Below, piece after piece: positions 25,093 to 33,239 of a stretch of DNA of 64,000 nt. The DNA is from Klebsiella aerogenes (lineage in GTDB: Bacteria; Pseudomonadota; Gammaproteobacteria; Enterobacterales; Enterobacteriaceae). The DNA is taken from NCBI GenBank assembly GCA_029027985.1, contig CP119076.1, forward strand, positions 4,214,422 to 4,278,421, in the 5' to 3' direction. The position numbers and the translations under genes were made by a program. The notes beneath the pieces are model-generated. The model did no database searches and had not been told where the DNA came from. It worked only from the letters and a program-made list of their open reading frames with translations. The first letter of the stretch is position 1; each line of letters starts with the position of its first letter.

Positions 25093-25715
25093 TGTCTGGA
25101 GATATTAAAGCAGTATTTGACAGCAATCTGATTGCAACTCAGGCAGGTACTGTTCAGGTATTTCATTTTGATATGACTTCCCGTGAGTTTATCGGTACCG
25201 AGGATGTTTATATTCATTTTGGTGTCGGACTGCCTGCATTTTCATGCCTTGAAGAACCACCGGTACAAAGTGAATATCAGGTTGCTGTTCGTTCTGAAGA
25301 TAATTCGTCCTGGTCTGTTACTGATGATTATCGCGGTATCACCGTCTATGACATTCAGACGCTGGCCAGCCACGTTATTACCGAGCCCGGCCCCATACCT
25401 GACACTGTAACCACCTCTGCACCATCAACCCCATACGACAAATGGGACGGCTCTGCCTGGGTAACCGACGCAGACGCTCAGCATGCGGCTGATGTTGCTG
25501 TTGCTGATTTGCAGAAAAAAGAGCTGATTGCTCAGGCATCGGCTGATATTTCCATTCTTCAGGATGCAGTGGCTCTTAATATGGCGACTGATGAAGAAAA
25601 ATCCCGACTGACTTCTTTGCAGGCGTACCGAGTGCTAATTAACCGTGTTGATACTTCGCTTGCCCCTGATATTGTCTGGCCGCTTATTACCTATTCGGAG
25701 GTTGATAATGGCTAG
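25092..25715 (+). CDS. Tail fibre assembly chaperone
   Basis: The C-terminal half carries the Caudo_TAP family signature (TPYDKWDGSAWVTD, then DISILQDAVALNMATDEEKSRLTSLQAYRVLINRVD). The N-terminal half (FDSNLIATQAGTVQVFHFDM, YIHFGVGLPAFSCLEEPP) is the fibre-specific part. At 207 residues the length is typical. The chaperone helps fold or attach the preceding fibre. The gene overlaps the fibre stop and the start of the next fibre gene by eight bases. Confidence 0.83.
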   Translation: MSGDIKAVFDSNLIATQAGTVQVFHFDMTSREFIGTEDVYIHFGVGLPAFSCLEEPPVQSEYQVAVRSEDNSSWSVTDDYRGITVYDIQTLASHVITEPGPIPDTVTTSAPSTPYDKWDGSAWVTDADAQHAADVAVADLQKKELIAQASADISILQDAVALNMATDEEKSRLTSLQAYRVLINRVDTSLAPDIVWPLITYSEVDNG

Positions 25716-27936
25716 TTTACCTGAAACATCAGCATGGGAATCCGGTATTCATCAACTTGAAGAGTCAGAAAGAGCTAAAGCTGGTCCTGGTGGTATATTG
25801 AACCTTCAGGCGTTACAACTTGCCAATAGGACTAACTGGCTACGTAATCTGGTAGAATCAGCCAGTGATTACCGTGAATATACGTTCTATAAAACTGTAT
25901 CAGACCCGGATGGTACAATCACAGGCCTGGCTAATACGCCGCGTGGTAAAATATTTCGTGTTGCTGAGGGAGTTGGCAGCAGTTTGTCCTTCAATTATTA
26001 CCTCAATGATGATGGAGTGGCATTTAACATTGCATCCATGCCTGGCATGGGGTCAATAACTAATAACGTCCGCTTTTATACCATCTTGCCTGAGGCTCAA
26101 AATGATGTTCTTGTCGGCAATATTCTGAATGCTTCTAAATGCTGGGTAACGAGCATTGAAGATATCACCCTTGCAGACGAGTATATCAACAACGGCGGTA
26201 CGCTGGAGGCTACCGGGCGGAAAATTCCGTCGCAAGCGATCATTGACTTACTCCTGAGCATTATTCAGCAAATGCAAGGTCAGTCTCTCTATCGTGATGG
26301 TGTGGCCGGTTTTTCTGTCCCTGTTTTATCTGCAGACGGGACGGTGGTTGGATTCAAAGATGACGGGTCCCTTGCTGTCGGAGGCGTCGAAATACCGAGT
26401 TTCGAAAAAATCCCTCCTCGCGATGCCCCACTTTGTGTCCCCATCGTCGATTCGACACTGGATGGGTTCGTCGGTATCGGCTTTAACCCTAAAACAGGAT
26501 TAACGTTCGCGCTACTGGATGATGATTCCGTAGCGTATATCGCTGACCGAATCGGCGGAGGCGGAACTACTGTCCCAGACATCCGTGGGGAATGGGGGGC
26601 ACGTGTTTTTAATCCCCGGCACTATATCGGCGACGAATTCAATACGGCATCAATTTTAGATAAAGGCTCTCGCACTTTCGACGCGCGCCAACTGCGTGAT
26701 GGTGTACAGGATACGCTGGTTATGGCCTCGCCCCTGGCTACGGCAATCCGCATTGCGCTCGTATACGGGCAGTCAAATGCCGGGCTGGGAGGCTCAACCG
26801 GCCGCATTGTTGATACTGCACCCTGGGCTTTTTCTACATGGGGTTTTTCGGGAGTCAACGGCAGCAGCCAGCAGGGGACGGTTCATCTATCCCCTGCATC
26901 ACTCACCGATTTCGTACCAGCGCTGGATTACTCTGCGGCGCAGTCCCCGGCAATTTGCTCGGTGTACAGCATTACGCAACGAAACGCAGAGCTTGGACGG
27001 GATGACCCCGGCTATATTGCCGCAACAGCCTGGCATGGTAGTCAGCCAATCAGCTCATTTTACCCAAATGCACAGTCAGGCTACTGGAACTACGAGAATG
27101 CCGTGACGTTCCTGCAACGTGCTGTAGAGATTGCTGCGGAGTATGGGCGTACAGCTATTCTTGACGTGCTGCAATGGATTCAGGGAGAGGCAGGACCGAC
27201 CGGGCGGGAGAACTACGCCACGCAGCTGAATGATTTGTTCAATACGGTTCTTCCCGGTTTTAAAGCAGCAACTGGTCAGGCTGGTGACGTTAAGGTCGCT
27301 ATCTGGCAAACCAACATGAGCAAAGCAGCTAGCGGAGAGAACTACGCCAGCCAGGGACAATGGGACGTAGCCAACAACCGTTCTGATTGTTTCCTCGCAG
27401 GGCCTATGTATCAGTTTAAACTCGGCGACGAGTCAACAGGCCCGAGTACGGTCCACACCGGGCCTGAGGGTCGCCTGATGCTGGGTGAAACCTACGCGGA
27501 CGTTTACAGCAGTATCGTGGATAAAGGGGGATGGCAACCGGTACAGCCTGCATCTGCCGTACTGACCGGCAACGTTATTGATGTGACGTTAGAGGGGACA
27601 CCACTGGAGCAGTTCGGTGCGAAACTCGAAATCGATAGCGATTGGGTGCCTGATACGCTTAACCATGGATTTTCTTTCCCCGGCGCGACCATCACAGCTG
27701 TTGAAGTCACTGGAGTCAAAACAGCGCGCCTGACACTTTCGTCAGCGCCGGCGGCAGGTAACAGAACGCTGCGATATGCGATCGACGCATTTGATGATGT
27801 CACGTACTGGCCGACTCGCCGCGGTAACCTCATGGTCGAAACCAACCGAAAATCCTGGTGGAACGGGCAGGGGGTGAATATCCCGCGCAACGTTCGTCAC
27901 TATTTAATCCGATTTGAGATCACAGTTACGGAGTAA
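25708..27936 (+). CDS. Second tail fibre/spike with SGNH acetylesterase-like (SASA) domain
   Basis: The start is the ATG at 25708 (CGGAGG upstream), giving 742 residues. The N-terminus (SAWESGIHQLEESERAKAGPGGILNLQALQLANRTNWL) is a fibre attachment domain seen in enterobacterial phages. From about residue 345 there is a carbohydrate-esterase domain of the sialate O-acetylesterase type: VYGQSNAG with catalytic Ser356, IQGEAGPTG near 500 and His583 in TVHTGPEGR. The likely role is removal of acetyl groups from capsule or O-antigen. It sits after a complete fibre-plus-chaperone pair, like an added host-range module. The substrate is unknown. Confidence 0.78.
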   Translation: MASLPETSAWESGIHQLEESERAKAGPGGILNLQALQLANRTNWLRNLVESASDYREYTFYKTVSDPDGTITGLANTPRGKIFRVAEGVGSSLSFNYYLNDDGVAFNIASMPGMGSITNNVRFYTILPEAQNDVLVGNILNASKCWVTSIEDITLADEYINNGGTLEATGRKIPSQAIIDLLLSIIQQMQGQSLYRDGVAGFSVPVLSADGTVVGFKDDGSLAVGGVEIPSFEKIPPRDAPLCVPIVDSTLDGFVGIGFNPKTGLTFALLDDDSVAYIADRIGGGGTTVPDIRGEWGARVFNPRHYIGDEFNTASILDKGSRTFDARQLRDGVQDTLVMASPLATAIRIALVYGQSNAGLGGSTGRIVDTAPWAFSTWGFSGVNGSSQQGTVHLSPASLTDFVPALDYSAAQSPAICSVYSITQRNAELGRDDPGYIAATAWHGSQPISSFYPNAQSGYWNYENAVTFLQRAVEIAAEYGRTAILDVLQWIQGEAGPTGRENYATQLNDLFNTVLPGFKAATGQAGDVKVAIWQTNMSKAASGENYASQGQWDVANNRSDCFLAGPMYQFKLGDESTGPSTVHTGPEGRLMLGETYADVYSSIVDKGGWQPVQPASAVLTGNVIDVTLEGTPLEQFGAKLEIDSDWVPDTLNHGFSFPGATITAVEVTGVKTARLTLSSAPAAGNRTLRYAIDAFDDVTYWPTRRGNLMVETNRKSWWNGQGVNIPRNVRHYLIRFEITVTE

Positions 27937-27941
27937 CTATT

Positions 27942-28700
27942 ATGGCCGGTTTTAGAATTCCTCAACGATTTAACAATCCCGCATTACTGCCTGGGGGAAG
28001 TATCGCAGAGGCTTTAAAAGCCGATACGGGATTGCTTCACTGGTTTCAGGCTGACGCCAGCCATGTGACACTGAGTGGAAACGATATCCTTTCGTTTAAT
28101 GACAGAAAAGACACAGCCAGCAAACTTACTCGCTCATCCGATACCTCCGGGGCAACCTTGGTAAGTGAATTGTTCGGGGACTATTCTGGGGCCAGATTTA
28201 ATTCATCAGAGTCGGATCGCTCGATCTTCAATGGCGATGCACTGGATTTAACTCAGTCATTTAGTTGGGCTGGTGTTGCAACACTACGTACTCTGGCGGC
28301 AACCAGCAACCTTTGCGGTACTTTCACATCCCAATCAGTACGGGCCATTCTCAATGTATCGGTATCCGGTGGTAATGCAGGAAAATTAACGTTTCAGGTT
28401 GGTACGGCGACATGTGTTGGCCCGACGCTGGAGTTGGATACGCCGTTTGCGTTCGTATGTGGATACGACGGCACAAATATTTTCCTGCGCGTTAACGGCA
28501 TCGCCTCCTCTGTCGCCGCTGCCGGCAGTCCGTCATTATCAGCATTTGCCCTTGGCGCATTACCAGGCGGATCACAGTTCTGGGATGGTGATGTAGGTGA
28601 TTTATTTATGTGCAACGTTGCGCTGAATACAACAGATGGAGCCACTCTACTGAATAAAATTAAAGCATACCTTAAAGCCTGTTATGGAGTTACGCTTTAG
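27942..28700 (+). CDS. LamG/concanavalin A-like phage surface protein
   Basis: The 252-residue protein has an N-terminal Gly/Ser-rich lead and then a jelly-roll fold pattern: LLHWFQADASHVTLSGNDILSFNDRKD, SFSWAGVATLRTL, TPFAFVCGYDGTNIFLRVNG, QFWDGDVGDLFMCNVAL. These are typical of LamG-like lectin domains in phage adhesins. It is the last gene of the prophage, in the place that holds mom and com in Mu, and no modification gene is seen. It may decorate a fibre tip or act from the lysogen. Confidence 0.65.
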   Translation: MAGFRIPQRFNNPALLPGGSIAEALKADTGLLHWFQADASHVTLSGNDILSFNDRKDTASKLTRSSDTSGATLVSELFGDYSGARFNSSESDRSIFNGDALDLTQSFSWAGVATLRTLAATSNLCGTFTSQSVRAILNVSVSGGNAGKLTFQVGTATCVGPTLELDTPFAFVCGYDGTNIFLRVNGIASSVAAAGSPSLSAFALGALPGGSQFWDGDVGDLFMCNVALNTTDGATLLNKIKAYLKACYGVTL

Positions 28701-28733
28701 AGCGTATAGGGTAGTTACTTATTTGTTTTTGCA

Positions 28734-28805
28734 TAGTGCATTATCAGTAATGTTGGTAGTGCACTTTTTTGTGCGTTTTAATGCAAAAAAAATCGCCGCG
28801 CTACA
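28734..28805 (+). other. Putative right end of the prophage with transposase-site repeats
   Basis: Read inward from 28805 the sequence starts TGTAGCGCGGCG, similar in style to the Mu right end (TGAAGCGGCGC as I recall it). TAGTGCA occurs at 28734 and again at 28757, a 23-base period close to the 22-base transposase sites of Mu. AGTAC at 28806-28810 would be the five-base target duplication; the left copy is outside the window. Confidence 0.55.
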
Positions 28806-28835
28806 AGTACCATTATAAATAATCTGAAACCCCGT

Positions 28836-29699
28836 ATGGCCTATTCGATCGATATCATTTCCTGCATCACCGACCGCTTTATGGCGCTGACGGCGACCGA
28901 AAAACGCATCGCGCAATTTATTCTCGACGATGTCGCCGCCGCGGCGGAAATGCCGATTGCCGAACTGGCGCGCCTGACCCACGCCAGCCAGGCCTCAGTG
29001 ACCCGCTTCGCCCGCGCGCTGGGGTGTAAAGACGTACGTGAACTAAAAATGAAGCTCGCCCAGTCGCTGGCGATTGGTCAACGCTTTATTCTCGATGTGC
29101 CGGACCTGGAAGGGGTTCAGGGAATTTATGAATCCATCATCAGCGTGCTGGAGACCAACCGTCGGGCGCTGGATCTGGAGGCCCTGAAACGCGCGGTGGC
29201 CTGGATTAGCGACGCGCGCCAGGTGCTCGCCCTTGGCATGGGCGGCGGCTCGACCATCTGCGCGCAGGAGATCCAGTATCGCCTGTTCCGCCTCGGTTTA
29301 CCGGTCGTCAGCCAAAGCGATGGCCTGCTGGTGCGTATGATGAGCTCCGCGGTCACGGCGAAAGACGTGGTGATTGTGCTGTCGCTGGGCGGCTATACCA
29401 AAGAGATGATTGAAAGCGCCGCCATCGCCAGACAGTATGGGGCGAAAGTTATCGCCATTACCCCGCCGGATACGCCGCTGGCGGCGCAGGCCGATCTGCT
29501 GCTGCCGCTGCTGGTCAGCGAAAACGACTATATCTTCAAGCCCAGCGCCTCGCGCTACGCGATGCTGGCGATGGTCGATGTGCTGGCCACCGAACTGGCG
29601 ATGGCCAACAAACCGCAGGCGAAAGATCGTTTGCGCCGCATCAAACTGGCGCTCGACGACCACCGCGACGGCGTCGACCGCCTGCCGCTCGGCGACTAG
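28836..29699 (+). CDS. RpiR/MurR/HexR-family regulator with SIS domain
   Basis: An N-terminal helix-turn-helix of the RpiR type (MALTATEKRIAQFILDD, then IAELARLTHASQASVTRFARALG, about residues 16-70) is followed by a SIS sugar-phosphate-binding domain (ALGMGGGSTICAQEIQYRLFRLG, VIVLSLGGYTKEMIESA). Its 287 residues are complete. Such proteins sense phosphorylated sugars or sugar acids; HexR, for example, senses KDPG. It most likely controls the facing dgoA-dgoK-transporter genes. Its stop overlaps that of the aldolase gene by four bases. No ribosome site precedes the ATG, and the prophage end lies only 30 bases upstream, probably separating the gene from its own promoter. Confidence 0.85.
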   Translation: MAYSIDIISCITDRFMALTATEKRIAQFILDDVAAAAEMPIAELARLTHASQASVTRFARALGCKDVRELKMKLAQSLAIGQRFILDVPDLEGVQGIYESIISVLETNRRALDLEALKRAVAWISDARQVLALGMGGGSTICAQEIQYRLFRLGLPVVSQSDGLLVRMMSSAVTAKDVVIVLSLGGYTKEMIESAAIARQYGAKVIAITPPDTPLAAQADLLLPLLVSENDYIFKPSASRYAMLAMVDVLATELAMANKPQAKDRLRRIKLALDDHRDGVDRLPLGD

Positions 29700-30295
29700 T
29701 CGTCACAGGCGGCGATAAAGCGCTGCGCCTGCTGGCGTGTGCGCGCCAGCGACTGCCCGGCGCGGTACAGATCGCTGCCTAACCCAGCCCCCGCGCAGCC
29801 CGCCTGCCGCCAGCTAGCCAGATTCTCCGGCGTCACGCCGCCTACCGCCAGCACCGGAACCTCCGGCGGCAATACCGCTTTCAGCGCGCGAATATACTCC
29901 GGGCCGAATGCCGATGACGGGAAGATTTTCAGCCACTGCGCCCCGGCATCCAGCGCGCTAAACGCCTCCGATGCTGTCGCACAACCGGCGCAAACCAACA
30001 TCCCGCGGTCTACCGCACGGCGGATCACCGTCGGCGCCGTATTCGGCGTCACGATAAGCTTCGCCCCGGCGTCAGCCAGAAAATCGACCTGCTCAACCTT
30101 AAGCACCGTACCGGCGCCAATCACCGCGCGTTCGCCGAACTGGCGCACCATATCCGGAATACTGTGCTGCCAGTCCGGTGAGTTGAGCGGGATTTCGATA
30201 TAGCGGAAACCCGAATCGATCAGCGCCGCAATATGCTCCGCTGCCTCAACGGGAAGAATGCCGCGTAAAATCGCCACCAGTTTAACCTTGTCCAT
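29696..30295 (-). CDS. dgoA: 2-dehydro-3-deoxy-6-phosphogalactonate aldolase (DgoA-type)
   Basis: This is a class I aldolase of the KHG/KDPG family, about 200 residues. Glu34 lies in YIEIPLNSP, GAGTVLK is at 61-66 and the Schiff-base Lys123 is in WLKIFPSSAFGP. The EIPLNSP and FPSSAFGPEYI blocks are nearly identical to E. coli DgoA as I remember it, more so than to Eda. It splits a 6-phospho-2-keto-3-deoxy sugar acid into pyruvate and glyceraldehyde 3-phosphate. Start is the ATG at 30295; a TTG one codon earlier also exists. It overlaps dgoK. No galactonate dehydratase is present, so the true substrate may come from another sugar acid. Confidence 0.87.
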   Translation of the reverse strand: MDKVKLVAILRGILPVEAAEHIAALIDSGFRYIEIPLNSPDWQHSIPDMVRQFGERAVIGAGTVLKVEQVDFLADAGAKLIVTPNTAPTVIRRAVDRGMLVCAGCATASEAFSALDAGAQWLKIFPSSAFGPEYIRALKAVLPPEVPVLAVGGVTPENLASWRQAGCAGAGLGSDLYRAGQSLARTRQQAQRFIAACDD

Positions 30296-31154
30296 CAATC
30301 ATCCTCGCCATACCAGAAAGAAACGCCGCATCGCCGGTGCAGCAGGAAACCGTCATCCCACGCGCCAGCATCGCCCGCTGGTAGCGGGCATTCAGCGCCG
30401 GATCGCCAACCAGCGCCACGCGGCTGGCGCGGTAGCGCTCGCTAAAGGTCGCCACCTCCGCGCCAATCAGCAACCCGGAGAGATAATCGCTAACCGAAGT
30501 GGGCGCCAGCGCCCCCAACACCCGTGCGGCGCGGGCGCTAAACAGCCCGGCCAGCAGCGCTGGTTGAGTCAGCCCTTTTTCCAGGCCGAGTGCAAAAGCG
30601 GTCTCATCAATCTGCTGCGCGGGCAGCTGTTTACCCAGCAGCGAGTGGTTAAGCAGAAGGTGGTGCAGTTCGCCGGTCATTGCGGTGGCGAAATGACGCA
30701 CCACGCCATCCTGTACCTGTACCCATTTGCAGTGGGTGCCGGGCATCACGTAACACTCTGCGGGCATCAGTTGCCAGGCTCCCAGCAACTGCGTCTCTTC
30801 GCCGCGCATCACATCATAATCCCCGGCCTGCGCCACCTTGAGTCCCGGTACGATCCACACGTTTTCAGCCACCGCATACAGTTCGCCGCCAGGGGCGTCT
30901 ATCGCCAGCGGGCAAGCCAGATAGGGCACCGGGCGCCAGCCAGCGTCGCTGCCGATCATTCCCGCCATCACTACCGGCAGAGAATCATCGCCGCGCCAGG
31001 GCGCCAGATGTTGGTTGAAAATGGCCTCAGCGCTTTGCCCGTTCAGACGCGTCACCCCGTAGGGCAACTGTCGGCTATCAATACACTCCCCGTTACGGAT
31101 ACGCCAGGCGCGCAGCTGCGTCGAGCCCCAGTCAACGGCAATATACTCGTTCAT
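30282..31154 (-). CDS. dgoK: 2-keto-3-deoxy sugar acid kinase (DgoK-type)
   Basis: This 290-residue kinase is of the DgoK family: IAVDWGSTQLRAWRI at the N-terminus is the phosphate-binding motif, followed by VVMAGMIGSDAGW, VPYLACPL and MPGTHCKWV. It phosphorylates 2-keto-3-deoxygalactonate in the E. coli galactonate pathway. Here it lies between the symporter gene (10 bases upstream, AGGGG ribosome site) and the aldolase gene (14-base overlap), forming one operon. It therefore probably acts on the keto-deoxy acid made by this cluster. Confidence 0.87.
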   Translation of the reverse strand: MNEYIAVDWGSTQLRAWRIRNGECIDSRQLPYGVTRLNGQSAEAIFNQHLAPWRGDDSLPVVMAGMIGSDAGWRPVPYLACPLAIDAPGGELYAVAENVWIVPGLKVAQAGDYDVMRGEETQLLGAWQLMPAECYVMPGTHCKWVQVQDGVVRHFATAMTGELHHLLLNHSLLGKQLPAQQIDETAFALGLEKGLTQPALLAGLFSARAARVLGALAPTSVSDYLSGLLIGAEVATFSERYRASRVALVGDPALNARYQRAMLARGMTVSCCTGDAAFLSGMARMIDGQG

Positions 31155-31163
31155 CGTCGCCCC

Positions 31164-32651
31164 TTAACCACGCGAGGTGTGGCGTTTGCCGATCGGCAAC
31201 GGCGGCGGCGTTGGGCGGCTTTCACGCTCGCGGGTGATCATCTCCAGCGCCTGCTCGCGGCTCATGCTGCTGGCCGGCGTCAGCAGCGTCACCACAACCG
31301 ATGCCACCAGGCTGCTCAGTACCGCCGGAATGCACGGGTTGCCCCAGAAGGCCAACCAGTCGCTATCCATCAGCACCGCAATTGATGCCCCAGCGCCGCC
31401 AGCCAGTGCGGCGACCGCACCTTGCCAGTTAAAGCGGTTCCAGAAACGGCCAAGCATGGTGCAGATAAACATCCCGGACATAATCATCGAAATCATTTTG
31501 GTGATGTAACTGATGATGTCGTTGGAAGTCAGCGCGAACAGCAGCGCCAACGCAATCACCAGCACGAGGAAAATCCGCGACAGACGAATCGCCTTCTCCG
31601 GCGCAGGCATATGGCCAGTAACCAGGGTATAGAGGTCACGCAGCATAATGGATACCGCGGCGATAGCATCAGAGCTTCCGGAAGACATGTTCGCCGACAT
31701 CCCGGCAATCAGGATCGCCATCGCCAGCACCGGCGGCAGCACCTGAGTGGCAAACAGGAAAGCGAAACCGCTGTTTTCCAACTGCGGGTTCATGGTCCAT
31801 ACCGCCATGCCGATGATCGCCGGCAGGAAGGAGAAGCCCAGATACAGCAGGCCGGTAATAGTGAAGGACTGGCGTACCGACGAGACGGTTTTCGCCGAAT
31901 AAATACGCTGGCGATAGGAAGGGGTCGCCAGCACGCCGACGCCGATAACCATTGCCAGCGATAGCGCAGGCAGCACGCCTAATTTGTCGACCGCAAACAG
32001 GCTTTGCGCCGCCGGGTCTACCGCCTGCTGAATGTGGCTCCAGCCGCCAACATGATGCACCGCCAGTACCGCCATTAAAATAAAGCCTACGAACAATACG
32101 ATCGATTGAATGGTATCGATCCACACCACCGCGGAATAGCCGCCGATACCGACATAAACCACAAAGGCCAGCGCGATAATAATTTTCGCGACATTAATAT
32201 CAATGCCGCTGGCCCACGCCAGATATAAGCCGCCGCCTAATATATGCGCCCCCAGCCAACCGATAGAGGCAATAAAAATAAGCACCGCGACGAGGTTTTT
32301 AATAATTTTGCTGCCGCCGGTGTAATAAGACATTTCTTCACTCATGGTCATAAAGCGAAGTTTACGTACCGGGGCGAACAGCCATGCCACCAGCAGAATG
32401 CCCACCGCGCCGCCGAGGCCGTACAGCATTCCGGCCCAGCCGTTACTGTAGCCAAAGCCGACGGCGCCGACGCTGGAGCCGGTACCCACCATGGTGCCGA
32501 CCGTCGACCCGAGGGTCAGGATCATCGGCAGCGAACGGCCGCCAAGTAAAAAATCTTCACCGGTTTTTTGTTTACGCGAAACGTACCAGCCTAAGGTAAT
32601 CATCGCGCAGGCATAAATGGAAAACCAAATCAGAAATGACATATTATTCAT
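31164..32651 (-). CDS. Sodium:solute symporter (SSS family)
   Basis: The 495-residue membrane protein has about 13 hydrophobic segments and the SSS core motifs: GRSLPMILTLGSTVGTMVGTGSSVGAVGFGY near the N-terminus, GYSAVVWIDTIQS near 175 and ATPSYRQRIYSAK near 260. It imports an organic solute with sodium. As first gene of the transporter-kinase-aldolase unit, it likely takes up the sugar acid or its N-acetyl form. A 9-bp palindrome precedes the start by about 22 bases. The exact substrate cannot be read from the sequence. Confidence 0.85.
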   Translation of the reverse strand: MNNMSFLIWFSIYACAMITLGWYVSRKQKTGEDFLLGGRSLPMILTLGSTVGTMVGTGSSVGAVGFGYSNGWAGMLYGLGGAVGILLVAWLFAPVRKLRFMTMSEEMSYYTGGSKIIKNLVAVLIFIASIGWLGAHILGGGLYLAWASGIDINVAKIIIALAFVVYVGIGGYSAVVWIDTIQSIVLFVGFILMAVLAVHHVGGWSHIQQAVDPAAQSLFAVDKLGVLPALSLAMVIGVGVLATPSYRQRIYSAKTVSSVRQSFTITGLLYLGFSFLPAIIGMAVWTMNPQLENSGFAFLFATQVLPPVLAMAILIAGMSANMSSGSSDAIAAVSIMLRDLYTLVTGHMPAPEKAIRLSRIFLVLVIALALLFALTSNDIISYITKMISMIMSGMFICTMLGRFWNRFNWQGAVAALAGGAGASIAVLMDSDWLAFWGNPCIPAVLSSLVASVVVTLLTPASSMSREQALEMITRERESRPTPPPLPIGKRHTSRG

Positions 32652-32673
32652 TGCTCACATCCAGACGTAATAA

Positions 32674-32699
32674 ATAATATTCGTGCCGCTGAATATTAT
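32674..32699 (-). promoter_or_regulatory. Palindromic operator candidate upstream of the symporter gene
   Basis: ATAATATTC (32674-32682) and GAATATTAT (32691-32699) are perfect reverse complements with an eight-base spacer. The site lies 22 bases before the symporter start and is the best RpiR-type operator candidate of the unit. A related GAATAA dyad lies at 34777-34793. Confidence 0.55.
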
Positions 32700-32714
32700 G
32701 AGTTAACAGGAACC

Positions 32715-32820
32715 ATGCCTGAAAAAAGGCATAGCGAACCCAGTGGCACCGATTTATTTATTCACTCTGGTGCCGATATCACACTTTTTTGACGATCCCT
32801 CCCGGGAAGGGAGGGATTTA
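32715..32820 (-). terminator. Hairpins between the RidA and symporter genes
   Basis: Three inverted repeats fill the gap: ATGCCT/AGGCAT (32715-32732), GGCACC/GGTGCC (around 32745-32774) and ATCCCTCCC/GGGAGGGAT (around 32796-32817). The last has a T-run only on the plus side (TTATTTTT), so for the minus-strand genes it is at best an attenuator or RNA-processing site. Confidence 0.4.
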
Positions 32821-32836
32821 TTTTTGGCGTCGGACG

Positions 32837-33235
32837 CTACAGACGCGCGGCGCTAAAACAGGTCACATCAACTTCAACTTTACAATCCACCACCAGATCC
32901 GCCACGCAGCAAATACGCGCCGGCGGGTTATCGCCAAAGAACTCGCGGAATACTTTATTGAACGACTGGAAGTAGCGCGAATCAGTGAGGATCACTTTGA
33001 CGTGCACCACATCCGCCAGGCCGTAGCCTGCTTCGGTCATGATGTCGACGCAGTTCTGAATCGCCAGACGCGACTGCTCGACGATCCCGCCTTCCACCAC
33101 TTCGCCATTTTTCATCGGCGTTTGCCCGGAGACATACAACCAGCCGCCCGCTTCCACCGCGCGGGCGAAAGGCAGATGCTGACCGCCGGTTCCGGTACCG
33201 CCTTCTACGCCATAACGTTTAATACTCATACTCAA
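32837..33235 (-). CDS. RidA-family protein (imine/enamine deaminase-like)
   Basis: The 132-residue protein has the RidA/YjgF pattern: FARAVEAGGWLYVSGQTP, VKVILTDSRYFQSFNKVFREFF, and NPPARICCVADL with the conserved Arg, then CKVEVDVTCF. RidA proteins hydrolyse reactive enamine or imine intermediates released by PLP enzymes. Its place beside the deacylase gene and near the PLP enzyme at 34880 fits that job. AAGGAG precedes the ATG, and the deacylase gene ends four bases upstream, so the two are cotranscribed. Confidence 0.85.
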   Translation of the reverse strand: MSMSIKRYGVEGGTGTGGQHLPFARAVEAGGWLYVSGQTPMKNGEVVEGGIVEQSRLAIQNCVDIMTEAGYGLADVVHVKVILTDSRYFQSFNKVFREFFGDNPPARICCVADLVVDCKVEVDVTCFSAARL

Positions 33236-33239
33236 CTCC

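Larger units (their letters stand above)
1..28805 (+). mobile_element. Mu-like transposable prophage, right-hand part (left end outside window)
   Basis: Nearly all genes from 1 to 28700 are on one strand and follow the order of phage Mu: gemA, mor, lysis, terminase, portal, head, protease/scaffold, major head protein, contractile tail, baseplate, fibres. Mu-specific families (GemA, Mor, portal gp29, head protein gpT, sheath gpL, gpN, gpP, gp45 to gp48) make the assignment firm. The repressor, transposase and left end are not in the window. The right end is placed at 28805, where the sequence ends in CTACA just before a host RpiR gene; this exact base is an inference. No frameshifted or truncated structural gene was noticed, so the visible part looks functional. 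Confidence 0.93.

Noticed and set aside
24349-28700. Invertible tail fibre segment as in the Mu G region
   Set aside because: I see no Gin-type invertase gene, no reversed alternative fibre ends and no inverted crossover sites in this region.
30258-31385. 375-codon plus-strand frame opposite dgoK
   Set aside because: dgoK on the other strand is unmistakable; this frame is rich in His, Arg and Gln, as usual for antisense reading of such genes.
32796-32820. Strong terminator for the RidA/deacylase transcript
   Set aside because: The T-run follows the stem only on the plus strand, whereas the genes here are on the minus strand; kept only as a low-confidence hairpin.
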